A stretch of DNA of 56,761 nucleotides, taken from NCBI RefSeq assembly GCF_052089425.1, contig NZ_JBQCZW010000015.1, positions 1-56,761 on the forward strand. The letters run 5' to 3'. A model generated the notes under the pieces. The model saw only the letters and a list, made by a program, of their open reading frames with translations, made no database searches and had not been told where the DNA came from. Numbering within the stretch: the stretch's first letter is position 1; every line of letters starts with the position of its first letter. Shown piece by piece: positions 7,369 to 15,685 of this stretch. A program made the translations under genes and the position numbers. The DNA is from Ancrocorticia sp052089425 (GTDB lineage Bacteria > Actinomycetota > Actinomycetes > Actinomycetales > Actinomycetaceae).

Positions 7369-8892
7369 TCAAATGCCGGAGGGGTCCGTCCAGTGTCCAG
7401 CTTCGCGTTCCTGCCAGAGCTCCTCGCGAGCCTCCGCCTTCCCGTCCATGCTGTCCAAGTAGGCGTCCTTGCGCTCCTTGCGGGTGGGGCGCACCGGTTC
7501 CTCGAATCGCAAATCCGTTCCGCGCGGTCCCAGAAGCTCCGCACCGGTTTGCATCGTGGGCTCCCAATCGAAGATGAAGCCATCTTCCTCAGAGCCAATC
7601 ACTACCATGTCCCCGGCGCGCGCGCCGGCACGCATGAGTTCCTTCTCAATCCCGATGTTGTAGAGCTTGTCCGCGAGGAATCCCACGGCCTCATCGTTAT
7701 CGAAATCGGTTTGACGCACCCAGCGTTCGGGCTTGGTGCCACGAACCAGATAGAAGTCCTCACCGCCCTTAGAACGCTTGGCGATCGTGAACGCATCCTC
7801 GCTCCTGCGCCCGCGTGGGCGTAGAACGATGCGCGGGGTCTCCTCAAGCTCCGGTTCTGCGGCACGTGCCGCCTCCACGGCCTTGGCCAAAGCGAAGGAG
7901 AGCGGGCGCAGGCCCTCGTGGGATGCCGCGGAAACCTCGAACACGGGAAGGCCGCGAGATTCCAGATCCTCCCGCACGAACTCCGCGAGCTCGCGAGCCT
8001 CCAACACATCAATCTTGTTGAGAACCACAATGCGCTGGCGATCCATGAGCGGCACGCGGCCTTCGATGGCGGGCAGCTCGTGGGCATAGGCGGCCAGTTC
8101 ACGCTCAATCATGTCCAGATCCGTGAGCGGATCACGGCCGGGCTCCAGCGTGGCGCAATCCACCACGTGAACAATCACGGAGCAGCGCTCGATATGCCGC
8201 AAGAACTCGAGGCCGAGTCCCTTGCCCTCGGAGGCCCCGGGGATGAGGCCCGGCACGTCAGCGATCGTGTAGCGATCATCGCCTGCCTGAACCACACCAA
8301 GGTTGGGAACCAGTGTGGTGAACGGGTAATCGGCGATCTTCGGGCGCGCAGCGGACATGGCTGCAATCAGCGAGGACTTGCCGGAGCTCGGGAATCCCAC
8401 GAGAGCCACATCGGCAACGGACTTGAGTTCGAGCACCACGTCAGCCTGCTCGCCCTCATCACCCAGCAGGGCAAAGCCAGGGGCCTTACGCTTGGGCGAT
8501 GCCAGTGCGGCGTTGCCCAAGCCACCCGCGCCCCCGCGAGCAATGACGTAGCTCGCGTCCTTGCCCACGAGATCCGCGAGCACCTCACCGGAGGTAGACC
8601 GCACCACGGTTCCAGAGGGGACGCCAAGAATCAGATCGGCGCCATTGCGCCCGGCGCGCATATCTCCCGCACCCTGTGTTCCCGATTCTGCCTTCTGGTG
8701 CGGGGAGTGGTGGAAGGCCAGCAGCGTTGTCTCCTGCGGATCCACCTGAGCAATGACGTTGCCGCCGTGCCCGCCATTGGCGCCATCGGGCCCGCCCAGC
8801 GGCTTGAACTTCTCGCGCTTCACCGATGCACACCCATTGCCGCCATTGCCTGCCTGGGCGTAAATAGTCACTCGATCTACGAACGTGGCCAT
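7369..8892 (-). CDS. obgE: GTPase Obg (CgtA)
   Basis: 507 residues from the ATG at 8890-8892, which has AGAGGA upstream; the open frame runs 23 codons further but homology starts at MATFVDRVTIY. Domains in order: glycine-rich Obg fold (about 1-158, with repeats such as GNGGNGCAS and GGHGGNV), a G domain (about 159-340) with P-loop GFPSSGKSSL, switch/G3 DVPGLIPGAS and G4 NKID, then an OCT domain (about 360-430) and a charged tail. It is an essential GTPase in 50S assembly and stress signalling. A terminator hairpin separates it from rpmA, so read-through or its own promoter must drive it. Confidence 0.97.
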   Translation of the reverse strand: MATFVDRVTIYAQAGNGGNGCASVKREKFKPLGGPDGANGGHGGNVIAQVDPQETTLLAFHHSPHQKAESGTQGAGDMRAGRNGADLILGVPSGTVVRSTSGEVLADLVGKDASYVIARGGAGGLGNAALASPKRKAPGFALLGDEGEQADVVLELKSVADVALVGFPSSGKSSLIAAMSAARPKIADYPFTTLVPNLGVVQAGDDRYTIADVPGLIPGASEGKGLGLEFLRHIERCSVIVHVVDCATLEPGRDPLTDLDMIERELAAYAHELPAIEGRVPLMDRQRIVVLNKIDVLEARELAEFVREDLESRGLPVFEVSAASHEGLRPLSFALAKAVEAARAAEPELEETPRIVLRPRGRRSEDAFTIAKRSKGGEDFYLVRGTKPERWVRQTDFDNDEAVGFLADKLYNIGIEKELMRAGARAGDMVVIGSEEDGFIFDWEPTMQTGAELLGPRGTDLRFEEPVRPTRKERKDAYLDSMDGKAEAREELWQEREAGHWTDPSGI

Positions 8893-8935
8893 GTTTCCTC
8901 TGCTCTTTTGTCGGATGGGTCGGATGGGTGTGGGA

Positions 8936-8977
8936 AGAAAAAGAAAGAGGGTGGAAGGCATCGCCTTCCACCCTCTC
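8936..8977 (-). terminator. Intrinsic terminator after rpmA
   Basis: A perfect 14-bp stem (AGAGGGTGGAAGGC at 8947-8960 with GCCTTCCACCCTCT at 8964-8977) has a 3-nt loop. On the minus strand it is followed by CTTTCTTTTTCTTC, a pyrimidine/T-rich tail. It should end the rplU-rpmA transcript before obgE. Confidence 0.88.
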
Positions 8978-8992
8978 GCTATCAGACTTTAG

Positions 8993-9250
8993 TTACGCCT
9001 GCGCATCGACGATATCGATGACCTTGCGATCCCTGCGCGTTGCGAACTTGACGCTGCCAGCCTGCAGTGCGAACAGCGTATCGTCCTTGCCGCGGCCAAC
9101 GTTGTTGCCTGGGTGGAAGTGCGTTCCACGCTGGCGGACGATGATCTCTCCGGCCTTGACGATTTCGCCGCCGAAGCGCTTGACGCCGAGGCGTTGCGCG
9201 TTGGAATCGCGCCCGTTGCGCGAGGAACTCGCGCCCTTCTTATGTGCCAT
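8993..9250 (-). CDS. rpmA: 50S ribosomal protein bL27
   Basis: 85 residues. MAHKKGASSSRNGRDSNAQR is the canonical N terminus without the leader peptide seen in Firmicutes, followed by RLGVKRFGG, GEIIVRQRGTHFHPG and VGRGKDDTLFAL. The N-terminal tail reaches the peptidyl transferase centre. It follows rplU with a 42-bp gap and is cotranscribed with it. Confidence 0.98.
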   Translation of the reverse strand: MAHKKGASSSRNGRDSNAQRLGVKRFGGEIVKAGEIIVRQRGTHFHPGNNVGRGKDDTLFALQAGSVKFATRRDRKVIDIVDAQA

Positions 9251-9293
9251 CTCTAGAACCTGCTCTCTAGTAATGCGTTGACGGAGTAAATAC

Positions 9294-9611
9294 TCACTGA
9301 ATGCCGGTGACCTTGAGGCGGGTCAGCTTGGCGCGATGACCCATGCGCTTGCGGTAACCAGTCTTGTTCTTGTACTTGACGATGTTGATCTTCGGACCCT
9401 TATCGTCACGAACAACCTCGGCTGTTACCTTTGCGGAAATGCCATCGGCAGCCGTGGTGACCTTGTCACCGTCAACGAGCATGATGGGATCGAGCTCGAC
9501 GGTATCGCCTGCCTGTCCATCCATCTTGTCAACTACGACGACGGACCCAACGGACACCTTCTCCTGACGGCCGCCGGCCTTGACGATCGCGTAAACCACG
9601 TTCTTGCTCAT
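9294..9611 (-). CDS. rplU: 50S ribosomal protein bL21
   Basis: 105 residues, with YAIVKAGGRQEKVSVG at the start and IVKYKNKTGYRKRMGHRAKL toward the C terminus, both diagnostic. First gene of the rplU-rpmA pair, downstream of rne on the same strand. A strong hairpin lies in the 175-bp region between rne and rplU. Confidence 0.98.
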   Translation of the reverse strand: MSKNVVYAIVKAGGRQEKVSVGSVVVVDKMDGQAGDTVELDPIMLVDGDKVTTAADGISAKVTAEVVRDDKGPKINIVKYKNKTGYRKRMGHRAKLTRLKVTGIQ

Positions 9612-9720
9612 CTCTGTTGATTCCGGCTGCTCACGCTATTGCGGAGCATGACTAACTAATGGGCACGATTTCGCGCGCCGACTCTCAAGGTTACTCACTT
9701 TCCAGTAAGCCAATCAAGTC

Positions 9721-9746
9721 CCGAAGCCCCTTATGGGGCAATTCGG
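9721..9746 (-). other. Hairpin in the rne-rplU intergenic region
   Basis: CCGAAGCCCC and GGGGC-AA-TTCGG form a 10-bp stem with a 2-nt bulge and a TTAT loop. No T run follows on the minus strand, so it is not a standard terminator. It could be an RNA processing or stability element for rne, or part of the rplU leader. Confidence 0.4.
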
Positions 9747-9786
9747 CTATGGGATACACCACGCGGGTTCACCGCGCAGGCACGCG

Positions 9787-12603
9787 CTATTGCGCGGGAA
9801 AGCTCATGATGGCTGCACCAGCATCACTCCCGGGCGTGATCGTGCCCGAGGAAGAGACACGGCGAACCTTCTTAGGCTTGGATTCCTTCGCGGCACCCTC
9901 ACCCGCGGGTTCACTCGCAGCGCCCGCAGATCCGGTTTCCACCTTGCCCACGGGGGCGTTCGCCGCCCTGCGCAAGGCAGCTGGCTTATCCATCGGCTTG
10001 TCTAGGGGTGCCGGCGCCTTCTTGACCACTGTCTGAGAGGTGGAAGACGGGGCGCCGTCGTCGTTCTTCTTCTTATTCTTTCCCGAACCACCGGACTTAC
10101 TTGAACCACCGGACTTACTTGAACCACCGGATTTACCGGAGCCCGAAGACTTCTTGCCCTTCTTCTGCTTCTTGGGCCCGGACGAACCGGTATCAGGCGC
10201 GGAGGTCTCGGCAGCGGGGGCACCATCCTCTTGGCCCTTACCCGCCGCGGCGATCGAGTTGAGGGCGTTCTTCACACCATCACGCTTGGGATCGTTGTCC
10301 GACCCCTGATCGCGGGCCGGCTGCTGCTGTTGCTGCTTCTTGCCGCGGCGCTGCCCGGAATCGGATGGACCATCCGTGCGCTCGACCGGGTGGGAATGGG
10401 TGATATACCCGGCGCCATCGCAGGCTTCGCAGGTGGTGGAGAAAGCCTCCACTAGGCCCTGACCCACCCGCTTACGCGTCATCTGCACAAGCCCGAGCGA
10501 GGTGACTTCAGCAACCTGATGGCGCGTACGATCGCGCCCCAAGCATTCGATGAGGCGCCGCAGCACAAGCTCGCGGTTGGCCTCGAGCACCATGTCGATG
10601 AAATCAACCACGATGATGCCACCGATATCGCGAAGGCGAAGCTGACGCACGATTTCCTCTGCGGCCTCCAAGTTGTTCTTGGTGACCGTTTCCTCAAGCG
10701 ATCCGCCGGCACCGGTGAACTTGCCCGTGTTGACGTCAATCACCGTCATGGCTTCGGTGCGATCCACGATGAGCGTGCCACCCGAGGGCAACCACACCTT
10801 GCGATCAAACGCCTTGGACAGCTGCTCATCCACCCGGTTTGCCGTGAAGATATCCTCGGAGGAAGTCCAGTGTTCGAGCCGTTCGGTCAGCTCAGGTGAG
10901 AGCTCGCCAACGTATTCGGACAGGGTCTTCCACGCTTCCTTGCCCTGAATCTTCAGGGAGGCGAAATCCTCGTTGAAGATGTCGCGGACAACGCGCACCG
11001 CCAGCTCCGGCTCGCCCTTCAAGAGCACCGGTGCGGACTTGTAAGCCTTGGACTTCTCCTGGATCTCCGCCCACGTAGCGGTCAGCCGTTCAACATCGGC
11101 GCGCAACTGCTCTTCCGATGCTCCTTCGGCCGCGGTGCGAACAATCACGCCGTGTTCGGAGGGCACGATCTGCTTGAGTAGCTTCTTCAGGCGCTGGCGT
11201 TCCTTTTCGGGAAGCTTGCGGGAGATGCCCGTCATAGCGCCGGAGGGAACCAGCACCAGATGGCGGCCTGCAAGCGTCACCTGAGCCGTCAGGCGTGCGC
11301 CCTTGTGGCCGATCGGATCCTTCGTCACCTGAACAAGAACGGTATCGCCGGACTTGAGCGCCTGCTCAATCTTGCGGGGCTTGCCTTCCATTCCGGCGGC
11401 TTCCCAGTTCACTTCACCGGCGTAGAGAACCGCGTTGCGGCCCTTTCCGATATCCACGAACGCCGCCTCCATGGATGGCAGCACGTTTTGGACGCGGCCC
11501 AAGTACACGTTGCCCACCATGGACACCTGCGTGTGCCGAGCAACGTAATGCTCCACCAGCACGTCATCCTCAAGAACGGCGATCTGGTTCAGGCCATCCT
11601 GTTCGCGCACCACCATGTCACGCTTGACCGATTCACGGCGTGCTAGATATTCCGATTCCGTGATCGTGTGGCGGCGGCGTCCGGCCTCGCGGCCTTCCTT
11701 GCGGCGCTGGCGCTTGGCCTCCAAGCGGGTTGAGCCCTTGGGTGCCGTTACCTCGTCCGTTGCTTCCGAGGACCGGCGGCGGCGCCTGCGGCGCGTGGTG
11801 ACGGACTGGTCTGCTTCTTCCTTGTCCGCATCCTTCGCCTGCTCCTTGGCGGGCTGGTCTTTGTTGGTCTGATCCTTGTTCGGCTGGCCCTTGGCTGGCT
11901 GGTCCTTGCCGTGATCCTTATCCTTCGAATCCTTCTTGGATCTGGTGTCCCGGTTGCCCTTGTTGTCCTTCTGCCCGCCGTCTTTGGCGCCGGACTTCTC
12001 CTGAGCCGATTCGGGTTCGGGTGCGGTTTCGCGCTGGTTGTCCGAATCCTCCGTGGTTTCGCCCTGCTTGCGGCGCCCACGGGACCCGCGCCGGTTCCCC
12101 TTGGATTCGTCCTTCGAATCGCCGTTTGATTGCTTGTGGCTGGCTTCCGAAGGTTCGGACGGCTCGTTGTTTTTCGAGGGAGGACGACGACGAGTACGCG
12201 CCTGTGCCACATCCGGCTCTTGGAACAGCAAGGCCGTCATGGCCGGTGCCAGAGCGGACTCGGCTACCTTCGCCCCAGAACCGTTCTGCGCATCGCTGGC
12301 ACTGAAGAGGGCTTCGCCAGCCTTCTTCTTGGTGGTCTTCTTGCTGGTTGCTTCCTTCTTGGGAGCACCATCTGGCTTGGGGTCTGCCTGCTTCGCTTCG
12401 GCTGCTTCCTCGCGCGGGGCAATCGAATTGAACAGGTCGTCAGTGGAAACCTTCGGGGCCACCGCGCGCTTACGCGATGTCCGCTCTGGCGCATCGCGCT
12501 TCAATTCCGCCAGCGATTCCGCTATGGCGTCCTGTGCTTGTGAATCTAGTTTCTTCGTGCGGGTGCCCTCAGGGCGTCCCGACGCTGTGGCCTTGTCAGC
12601 CAT
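9787..12603 (-). CDS. rne: Ribonuclease E/G
   Basis: 938 residues from the ATG at 12601-12603 (the frame is open to 12645; AGGAG lies 13 nt upstream, so the start is uncertain by a few codons). About residues 1-320 are disordered, rich in Lys, Asp, Gln and Arg, with DQPAK/NKDQ repeats and an RRRRRRR patch. The catalytic core follows: an S1 domain (VYLGRVQNVLPSMEAAFVDI), then the DNase I-like region with the metal-binding Asp residues in VIDVNTGKF and IIVVDFIDM, and the Zn-link TCEACDGAG. The C-terminal 200 residues are again disordered with GGSSKSGGSSKSGG repeats. It is the main endoribonuclease for mRNA decay and rRNA/tRNA processing; the flanking tails probably act as scaffolds, as in other actinobacteria. 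Confidence 0.95.
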   Translation of the reverse strand: MADKATASGRPEGTRTKKLDSQAQDAIAESLAELKRDAPERTSRKRAVAPKVSTDDLFNSIAPREEAAEAKQADPKPDGAPKKEATSKKTTKKKAGEALFSASDAQNGSGAKVAESALAPAMTALLFQEPDVAQARTRRRPPSKNNEPSEPSEASHKQSNGDSKDESKGNRRGSRGRRKQGETTEDSDNQRETAPEPESAQEKSGAKDGGQKDNKGNRDTRSKKDSKDKDHGKDQPAKGQPNKDQTNKDQPAKEQAKDADKEEADQSVTTRRRRRRRSSEATDEVTAPKGSTRLEAKRQRRKEGREAGRRRHTITESEYLARRESVKRDMVVREQDGLNQIAVLEDDVLVEHYVARHTQVSMVGNVYLGRVQNVLPSMEAAFVDIGKGRNAVLYAGEVNWEAAGMEGKPRKIEQALKSGDTVLVQVTKDPIGHKGARLTAQVTLAGRHLVLVPSGAMTGISRKLPEKERQRLKKLLKQIVPSEHGVIVRTAAEGASEEQLRADVERLTATWAEIQEKSKAYKSAPVLLKGEPELAVRVVRDIFNEDFASLKIQGKEAWKTLSEYVGELSPELTERLEHWTSSEDIFTANRVDEQLSKAFDRKVWLPSGGTLIVDRTEAMTVIDVNTGKFTGAGGSLEETVTKNNLEAAEEIVRQLRLRDIGGIIVVDFIDMVLEANRELVLRRLIECLGRDRTRHQVAEVTSLGLVQMTRKRVGQGLVEAFSTTCEACDGAGYITHSHPVERTDGPSDSGQRRGKKQQQQQPARDQGSDNDPKRDGVKNALNSIAAAGKGQEDGAPAAETSAPDTGSSGPKKQKKGKKSSGSGKSGGSSKSGGSSKSGGSGKNKKKNDDGAPSSTSQTVVKKAPAPLDKPMDKPAALRRAANAPVGKVETGSAGAASEPAGEGAAKESKPKKVRRVSSSGTITPGSDAGAAIMSFPAQ
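10085..10138. repeat. 18-bp tandem repeat within rne
   Basis: Two exact copies and one diverged copy of an 18-bp unit (10085-10102, 10103-10120, 10121-10138) encode the Gly/Ser/Lys repeats of the C-terminal disordered tail of RNase E. Confidence 0.85.
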
Positions 12604-13068
12604 ACGTGTACGCACTCTCCTGCCCGTCTGGCTACGCTCCCACATCTACGAGGCTGTAACGGGCCAATAATCGCGTTCTACCGCGGAAAGCTCTATCTCC
12701 CGAGCCGATATCAGCCACCGGCAGCAACGCGTAAGCGGCGCTCAGTAGGATCAGCGGTCGGGTTGTCAGACGATGCGGGTACGTCTAACACCGCACTCAT
12801 TCTCTCACACCCTGTTCGAATGGCCTAACATCTGTTCGGACGTTTCACGCATCACATCATCTGGGGCGAAAGTCCCAGCGGTGACGGCATGAGCATCGCG
12901 ATTGGCGCGCTGAGGCGCGAATCGAGCAGTTTCGGGCGCCCAGCCACGGACCGTCTCCCGAAGAACCGCCCACGATTCCGGTGATATATGAGGAATACCA
13001 ACGGATTATTCTGTTAGAGTAATGCGGAACTTAGTCCTTATTTCCTAGGCCATCCGAAAGGTGCTCAC
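12604..13068. other. Divergent rne/cydA regulatory region, 465 bp
   Basis: No gene is seen here. The region must carry the promoters of rne (minus) and cydA (plus). It holds a DosR-like palindrome at 12863-12876. A TAGAGT hexamer at 13015-13020 could be a -10 element for cydA, but its -35 is unclear. An imperfect ACTTAGT palindrome lies at 13028-13034. I found no recognisable Rex site. Confidence 0.5.
12863..12876 (+). promoter_or_regulatory. DosR-like box upstream of cydABDC
   Basis: GGGGCGAAAGTCCC matches 12 of 14 positions of the core of the mycobacterial DosR consensus as I recall it (GGGACTWWAGTCCC). The same motif, differing at two positions, occurs upstream of pntAa at 23570-23583. 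It is centred about 199 bp upstream of the cydA start codon. The nearby DosS/DosR-like genes make it a credible binding site. Confidence 0.55.
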
Positions 13069-14538
13069 GTGCTAGAAGCCCTAGATCTTGCCCGGTGGCA
13101 GTTCGGAGTCACAACGGTTTATCACTTCTTGCAAGTGCCGTTGACGATCGGACTCGCCACCCTCGTGGCCATCATGCAAACAAAAGCCCGCAAGACCGGT
13201 GATCCTAAATGGCAGCGAGTCACCGATTTCTTCGGCAAAATCCTCATCATCAACTTCGCTCTTGGCGTTGCCACAGGCATCGTCCAAGAGTTCCAGTTCG
13301 GCATGAACTGGTCAGAATATTCGCGCTACGTTGGCGATATCTTTGGTGCGCCACTGGCGTTTGAGGCCCTGCTCGCGTTCTTCCTCGAATCCACGTTCCT
13401 CGGACTATGGATCTTTGGAAAGGACCGCCTCTCTCCCAAGGTGCACAACCTCTCAATCTGGCTGTTCGCCTTCGGCACCGCCATTTCCGCCTTCTTCATT
13501 CTTGCCGCTAACGCGTTCATGCAGTACCCGGTTGGTGCCGTTGTGAACCCGGAGACCGGCCGGGCCGAGTTGGACGGCATGGGAGGCTTCCTGCGCGTGC
13601 TGTTCAACGAAACGTCACTGTTCCAGTTCGCTCACACTCTGTTTGCAGCCTTCTTGGTTGCTGGAACGTTTGTGGCAGCGATTTCCATCTGGTGGATGTC
13701 ACGCTCCGTACGCGTGACAGGAAACGAGAAGGAAGCTCGCGCCTACTGGAAGCCCACCGCCAAGATTGGCCTCACCGCCATGCTCATCGCCTCAATCGGC
13801 GCGATTGGTACTGGCCACTTCATGGGGCAACACGTCATCGATATCCAGCCAGCCAAGGGTGCGGCGATGATGGGAACCATGGAGTCCGGGGAAGCCCACG
13901 AGCTCACACTGCTCATGGATACCCGAGACACCGATGGCTACCAGCTCCTCCTGCCGATTCCCGGTGTGGAATCGTTCATGGCCACCAACCACTTCACCGG
14001 CGAGGAGTCCTTCCTTCCTGGCCTAGATGATGTCAACGCTGAGCTTCAGGAGAAGTATGCGGACGTCTATGGCGAAGATCAGGACTACCGCCCGAACTTG
14101 ACGGTCACGTTCTACTCCTTCCGAGCCATGATGGGCATCGGCTTCGCGATGCTGGCCGTTTCCCTTCTCGGGTTCTGGCAGATCAAGGGATCCAAGATCA
14201 ATAGAGCTGAAGGCTGGGGGAAGTTCTGGCTGTGGATGATCCCGCTGCCGTTCTTGGCCTCCAGCTTTGGCTGGATTCTCCAGGAGATGGGCCGCCAGCC
14301 ATGGGTCGTAGTACCCGGCGAAAACAACGTCATGCTGTTGACCAATCTGGGCGTGTCCAGTTCGGTGAGCGCGGCATCTGTGTTGATCTCCATGGTTGCC
14401 TTCACGGCCTTGTACACCGGCCTTGGCGTCATCTGGATCGCTCTGATCCGGCGATACGCGCTCGAAGGAATCAATACCAAGAGCAAGGTCGTGGAATACG
14501 ATTCCACGGCCAACGCCCAACCGAACTTCGTTTACTGA
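13069..14538 (+). CDS. cydA: Cytochrome bd ubiquinol/menaquinol oxidase subunit I
   Basis: 489 residues, GTG start with GAAAGG upstream. It holds the haem sites and quinol site of the high-affinity oxygen reductase. Visible hallmarks are WQFGVTTVYHFLQVPLT with His19 (haem b595 ligand), FAHTLFAAFL with the haem b558 His, and EMGRQPWVV with the GRQPW signature. The quinol-binding Q loop between HELTLLMDTRD and FYSFRAMMG is of the short type, as is usual outside proteobacteria. Nine or so membrane helices are expected. First gene of cydA-cydB-cydD-cydC-kinase; a 13-bp gap leads to cydB. Confidence 0.98.
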   Translation: MLEALDLARWQFGVTTVYHFLQVPLTIGLATLVAIMQTKARKTGDPKWQRVTDFFGKILIINFALGVATGIVQEFQFGMNWSEYSRYVGDIFGAPLAFEALLAFFLESTFLGLWIFGKDRLSPKVHNLSIWLFAFGTAISAFFILAANAFMQYPVGAVVNPETGRAELDGMGGFLRVLFNETSLFQFAHTLFAAFLVAGTFVAAISIWWMSRSVRVTGNEKEARAYWKPTAKIGLTAMLIASIGAIGTGHFMGQHVIDIQPAKGAAMMGTMESGEAHELTLLMDTRDTDGYQLLLPIPGVESFMATNHFTGEESFLPGLDDVNAELQEKYADVYGEDQDYRPNLTVTFYSFRAMMGIGFAMLAVSLLGFWQIKGSKINRAEGWGKFWLWMIPLPFLASSFGWILQEMGRQPWVVVPGENNVMLLTNLGVSSSVSAASVLISMVAFTALYTGLGVIWIALIRRYALEGINTKSKVVEYDSTANAQPNFVY

Positions 14539-14551
14539 TCGGGGTAGCCTC

Positions 14552-15682
14552 ATGGATCTCTCATTCATTCAACTTCTCTGGTTCATCCTCATCGCCATAC
14601 TCTTTATTGGCTATGTGGCCCTCGAGGGCTTCGGCTTCGGCGTTGGTATCCTCCTCAAGGGACTTGCCCGCAATGAAAAGGAGCGGCGTGCCGCTCTGAA
14701 TGCCATCGGCCCTCACTGGGACGGCAACGAGGTATGGCTCATTACCGCCGGCGGCGCCATGTTCGCGGCATTTCCGGAGTGGTACGCCACGATGTTCTCT
14801 GGCATGTACCTTGCACTGGTGCTCATCCTCGTGTGCCTGATTTTCCGGATCTGCGCGCTCGAGTGGCGCAAGATGATCAACACTGAGCGGTGGCGCAACT
14901 CGTGGGATTGGATCAATTCAACCGTTTCCTTGCTTGTTGCCATCCTGTGGGGCGTTGCCTTCTCGAACCTCGTGCAAGGCATGCAGATCGAAGTTGGCCA
15001 CTACGAAGATGGGGCGTTCCAAGCCGTTCCCGTGGATCAGGTCAACACCTCCCTTGACGCGGTTGACAAGCACTTCCTCACGGGCGGGTTCTTCTCCTTG
15101 CTCACTCCGTTCACCGTTCTTGGTGGCGTCATGATGTTGCTTCTGTTCATCTCCCACGGCGCGCTGTTCCTCTCGATCAAGACCGTTGCTGGCGATTTCC
15201 ACAATCGGGCACTGGCTCTGGCAAAGAACACGATGGCGGTAGCCATCGTTGCTGTAGTGGCATGGGCTCTGTGGGCTCAGCTCAGCTACACCAACAACGC
15301 GATCTCGTGGATCCCGCTGGCTCTTACGGCAGTGGCGTTCGTGGCGGCGTGGTTCTTCGTACAGAAGGGCAGCGAGGTGAAGGCATTCGTTGCACACTTC
15401 ATCGGGCTGGCTCTGGCCGTCGTGTTCATCTGGTTCACGATCTTCCCCGATGCGATGAAGTCCGCCATCGATCCGGCCTACTCGCTGACCCTTGTGCAGG
15501 CATCTGCCACGGCGCCTACGCAAACGATCATGACCATCGCGGCCCTTGTGTTTGTGCCGATCATCCTTGGCTATACGATCTGGGCGTACAAGGTGTTCGC
15601 CAAGCGGATTGATGTCTCGGATATCCCTGAACAAGCAACCGGCATCGATTTCAAGCAGATCCGATCATTCGATAACGTATAG
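14552..15682 (+). CDS. cydB: Cytochrome bd oxidase subunit II
   Basis: 376 residues, polytopic, with the N-terminal family motif LFIGYVALEGFGFGVGILL, then NEVWLITAGGAMFAAFPEWYA and the C-terminal helices. It pairs with CydA to form the oxidase. It lies 13 bp after cydA, and the cydD GTG follows 3 bp after its stop, so all are cotranscribed. Confidence 0.98.
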   Translation: MDLSFIQLLWFILIAILFIGYVALEGFGFGVGILLKGLARNEKERRAALNAIGPHWDGNEVWLITAGGAMFAAFPEWYATMFSGMYLALVLILVCLIFRICALEWRKMINTERWRNSWDWINSTVSLLVAILWGVAFSNLVQGMQIEVGHYEDGAFQAVPVDQVNTSLDAVDKHFLTGGFFSLLTPFTVLGGVMMLLLFISHGALFLSIKTVAGDFHNRALALAKNTMAVAIVAVVAWALWAQLSYTNNAISWIPLALTAVAFVAAWFFVQKGSEVKAFVAHFIGLALAVVFIWFTIFPDAMKSAIDPAYSLTLVQASATAPTQTIMTIAALVFVPIILGYTIWAYKVFAKRIDVSDIPEQATGIDFKQIRSFDNV

Positions 15683-15685
15683 CAA

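Noticed and set aside
7918..9021. 367-codon plus-strand ORF
   Set aside because: It is fully antisense to obgE, whose motifs are unmistakable; the translation has no recognisable domain.
13024..13036. Second DosR-like palindrome next to the cydA start
   Set aside because: GGAACTTAGTCC has one base fewer in the centre than the consensus, so the half-sites are out of register.
12604..13068. Rex (NADH-responsive) operator upstream of cydA
   Set aside because: No TTGTGAA-N4-TTCACAA-like palindrome could be found in the interval.
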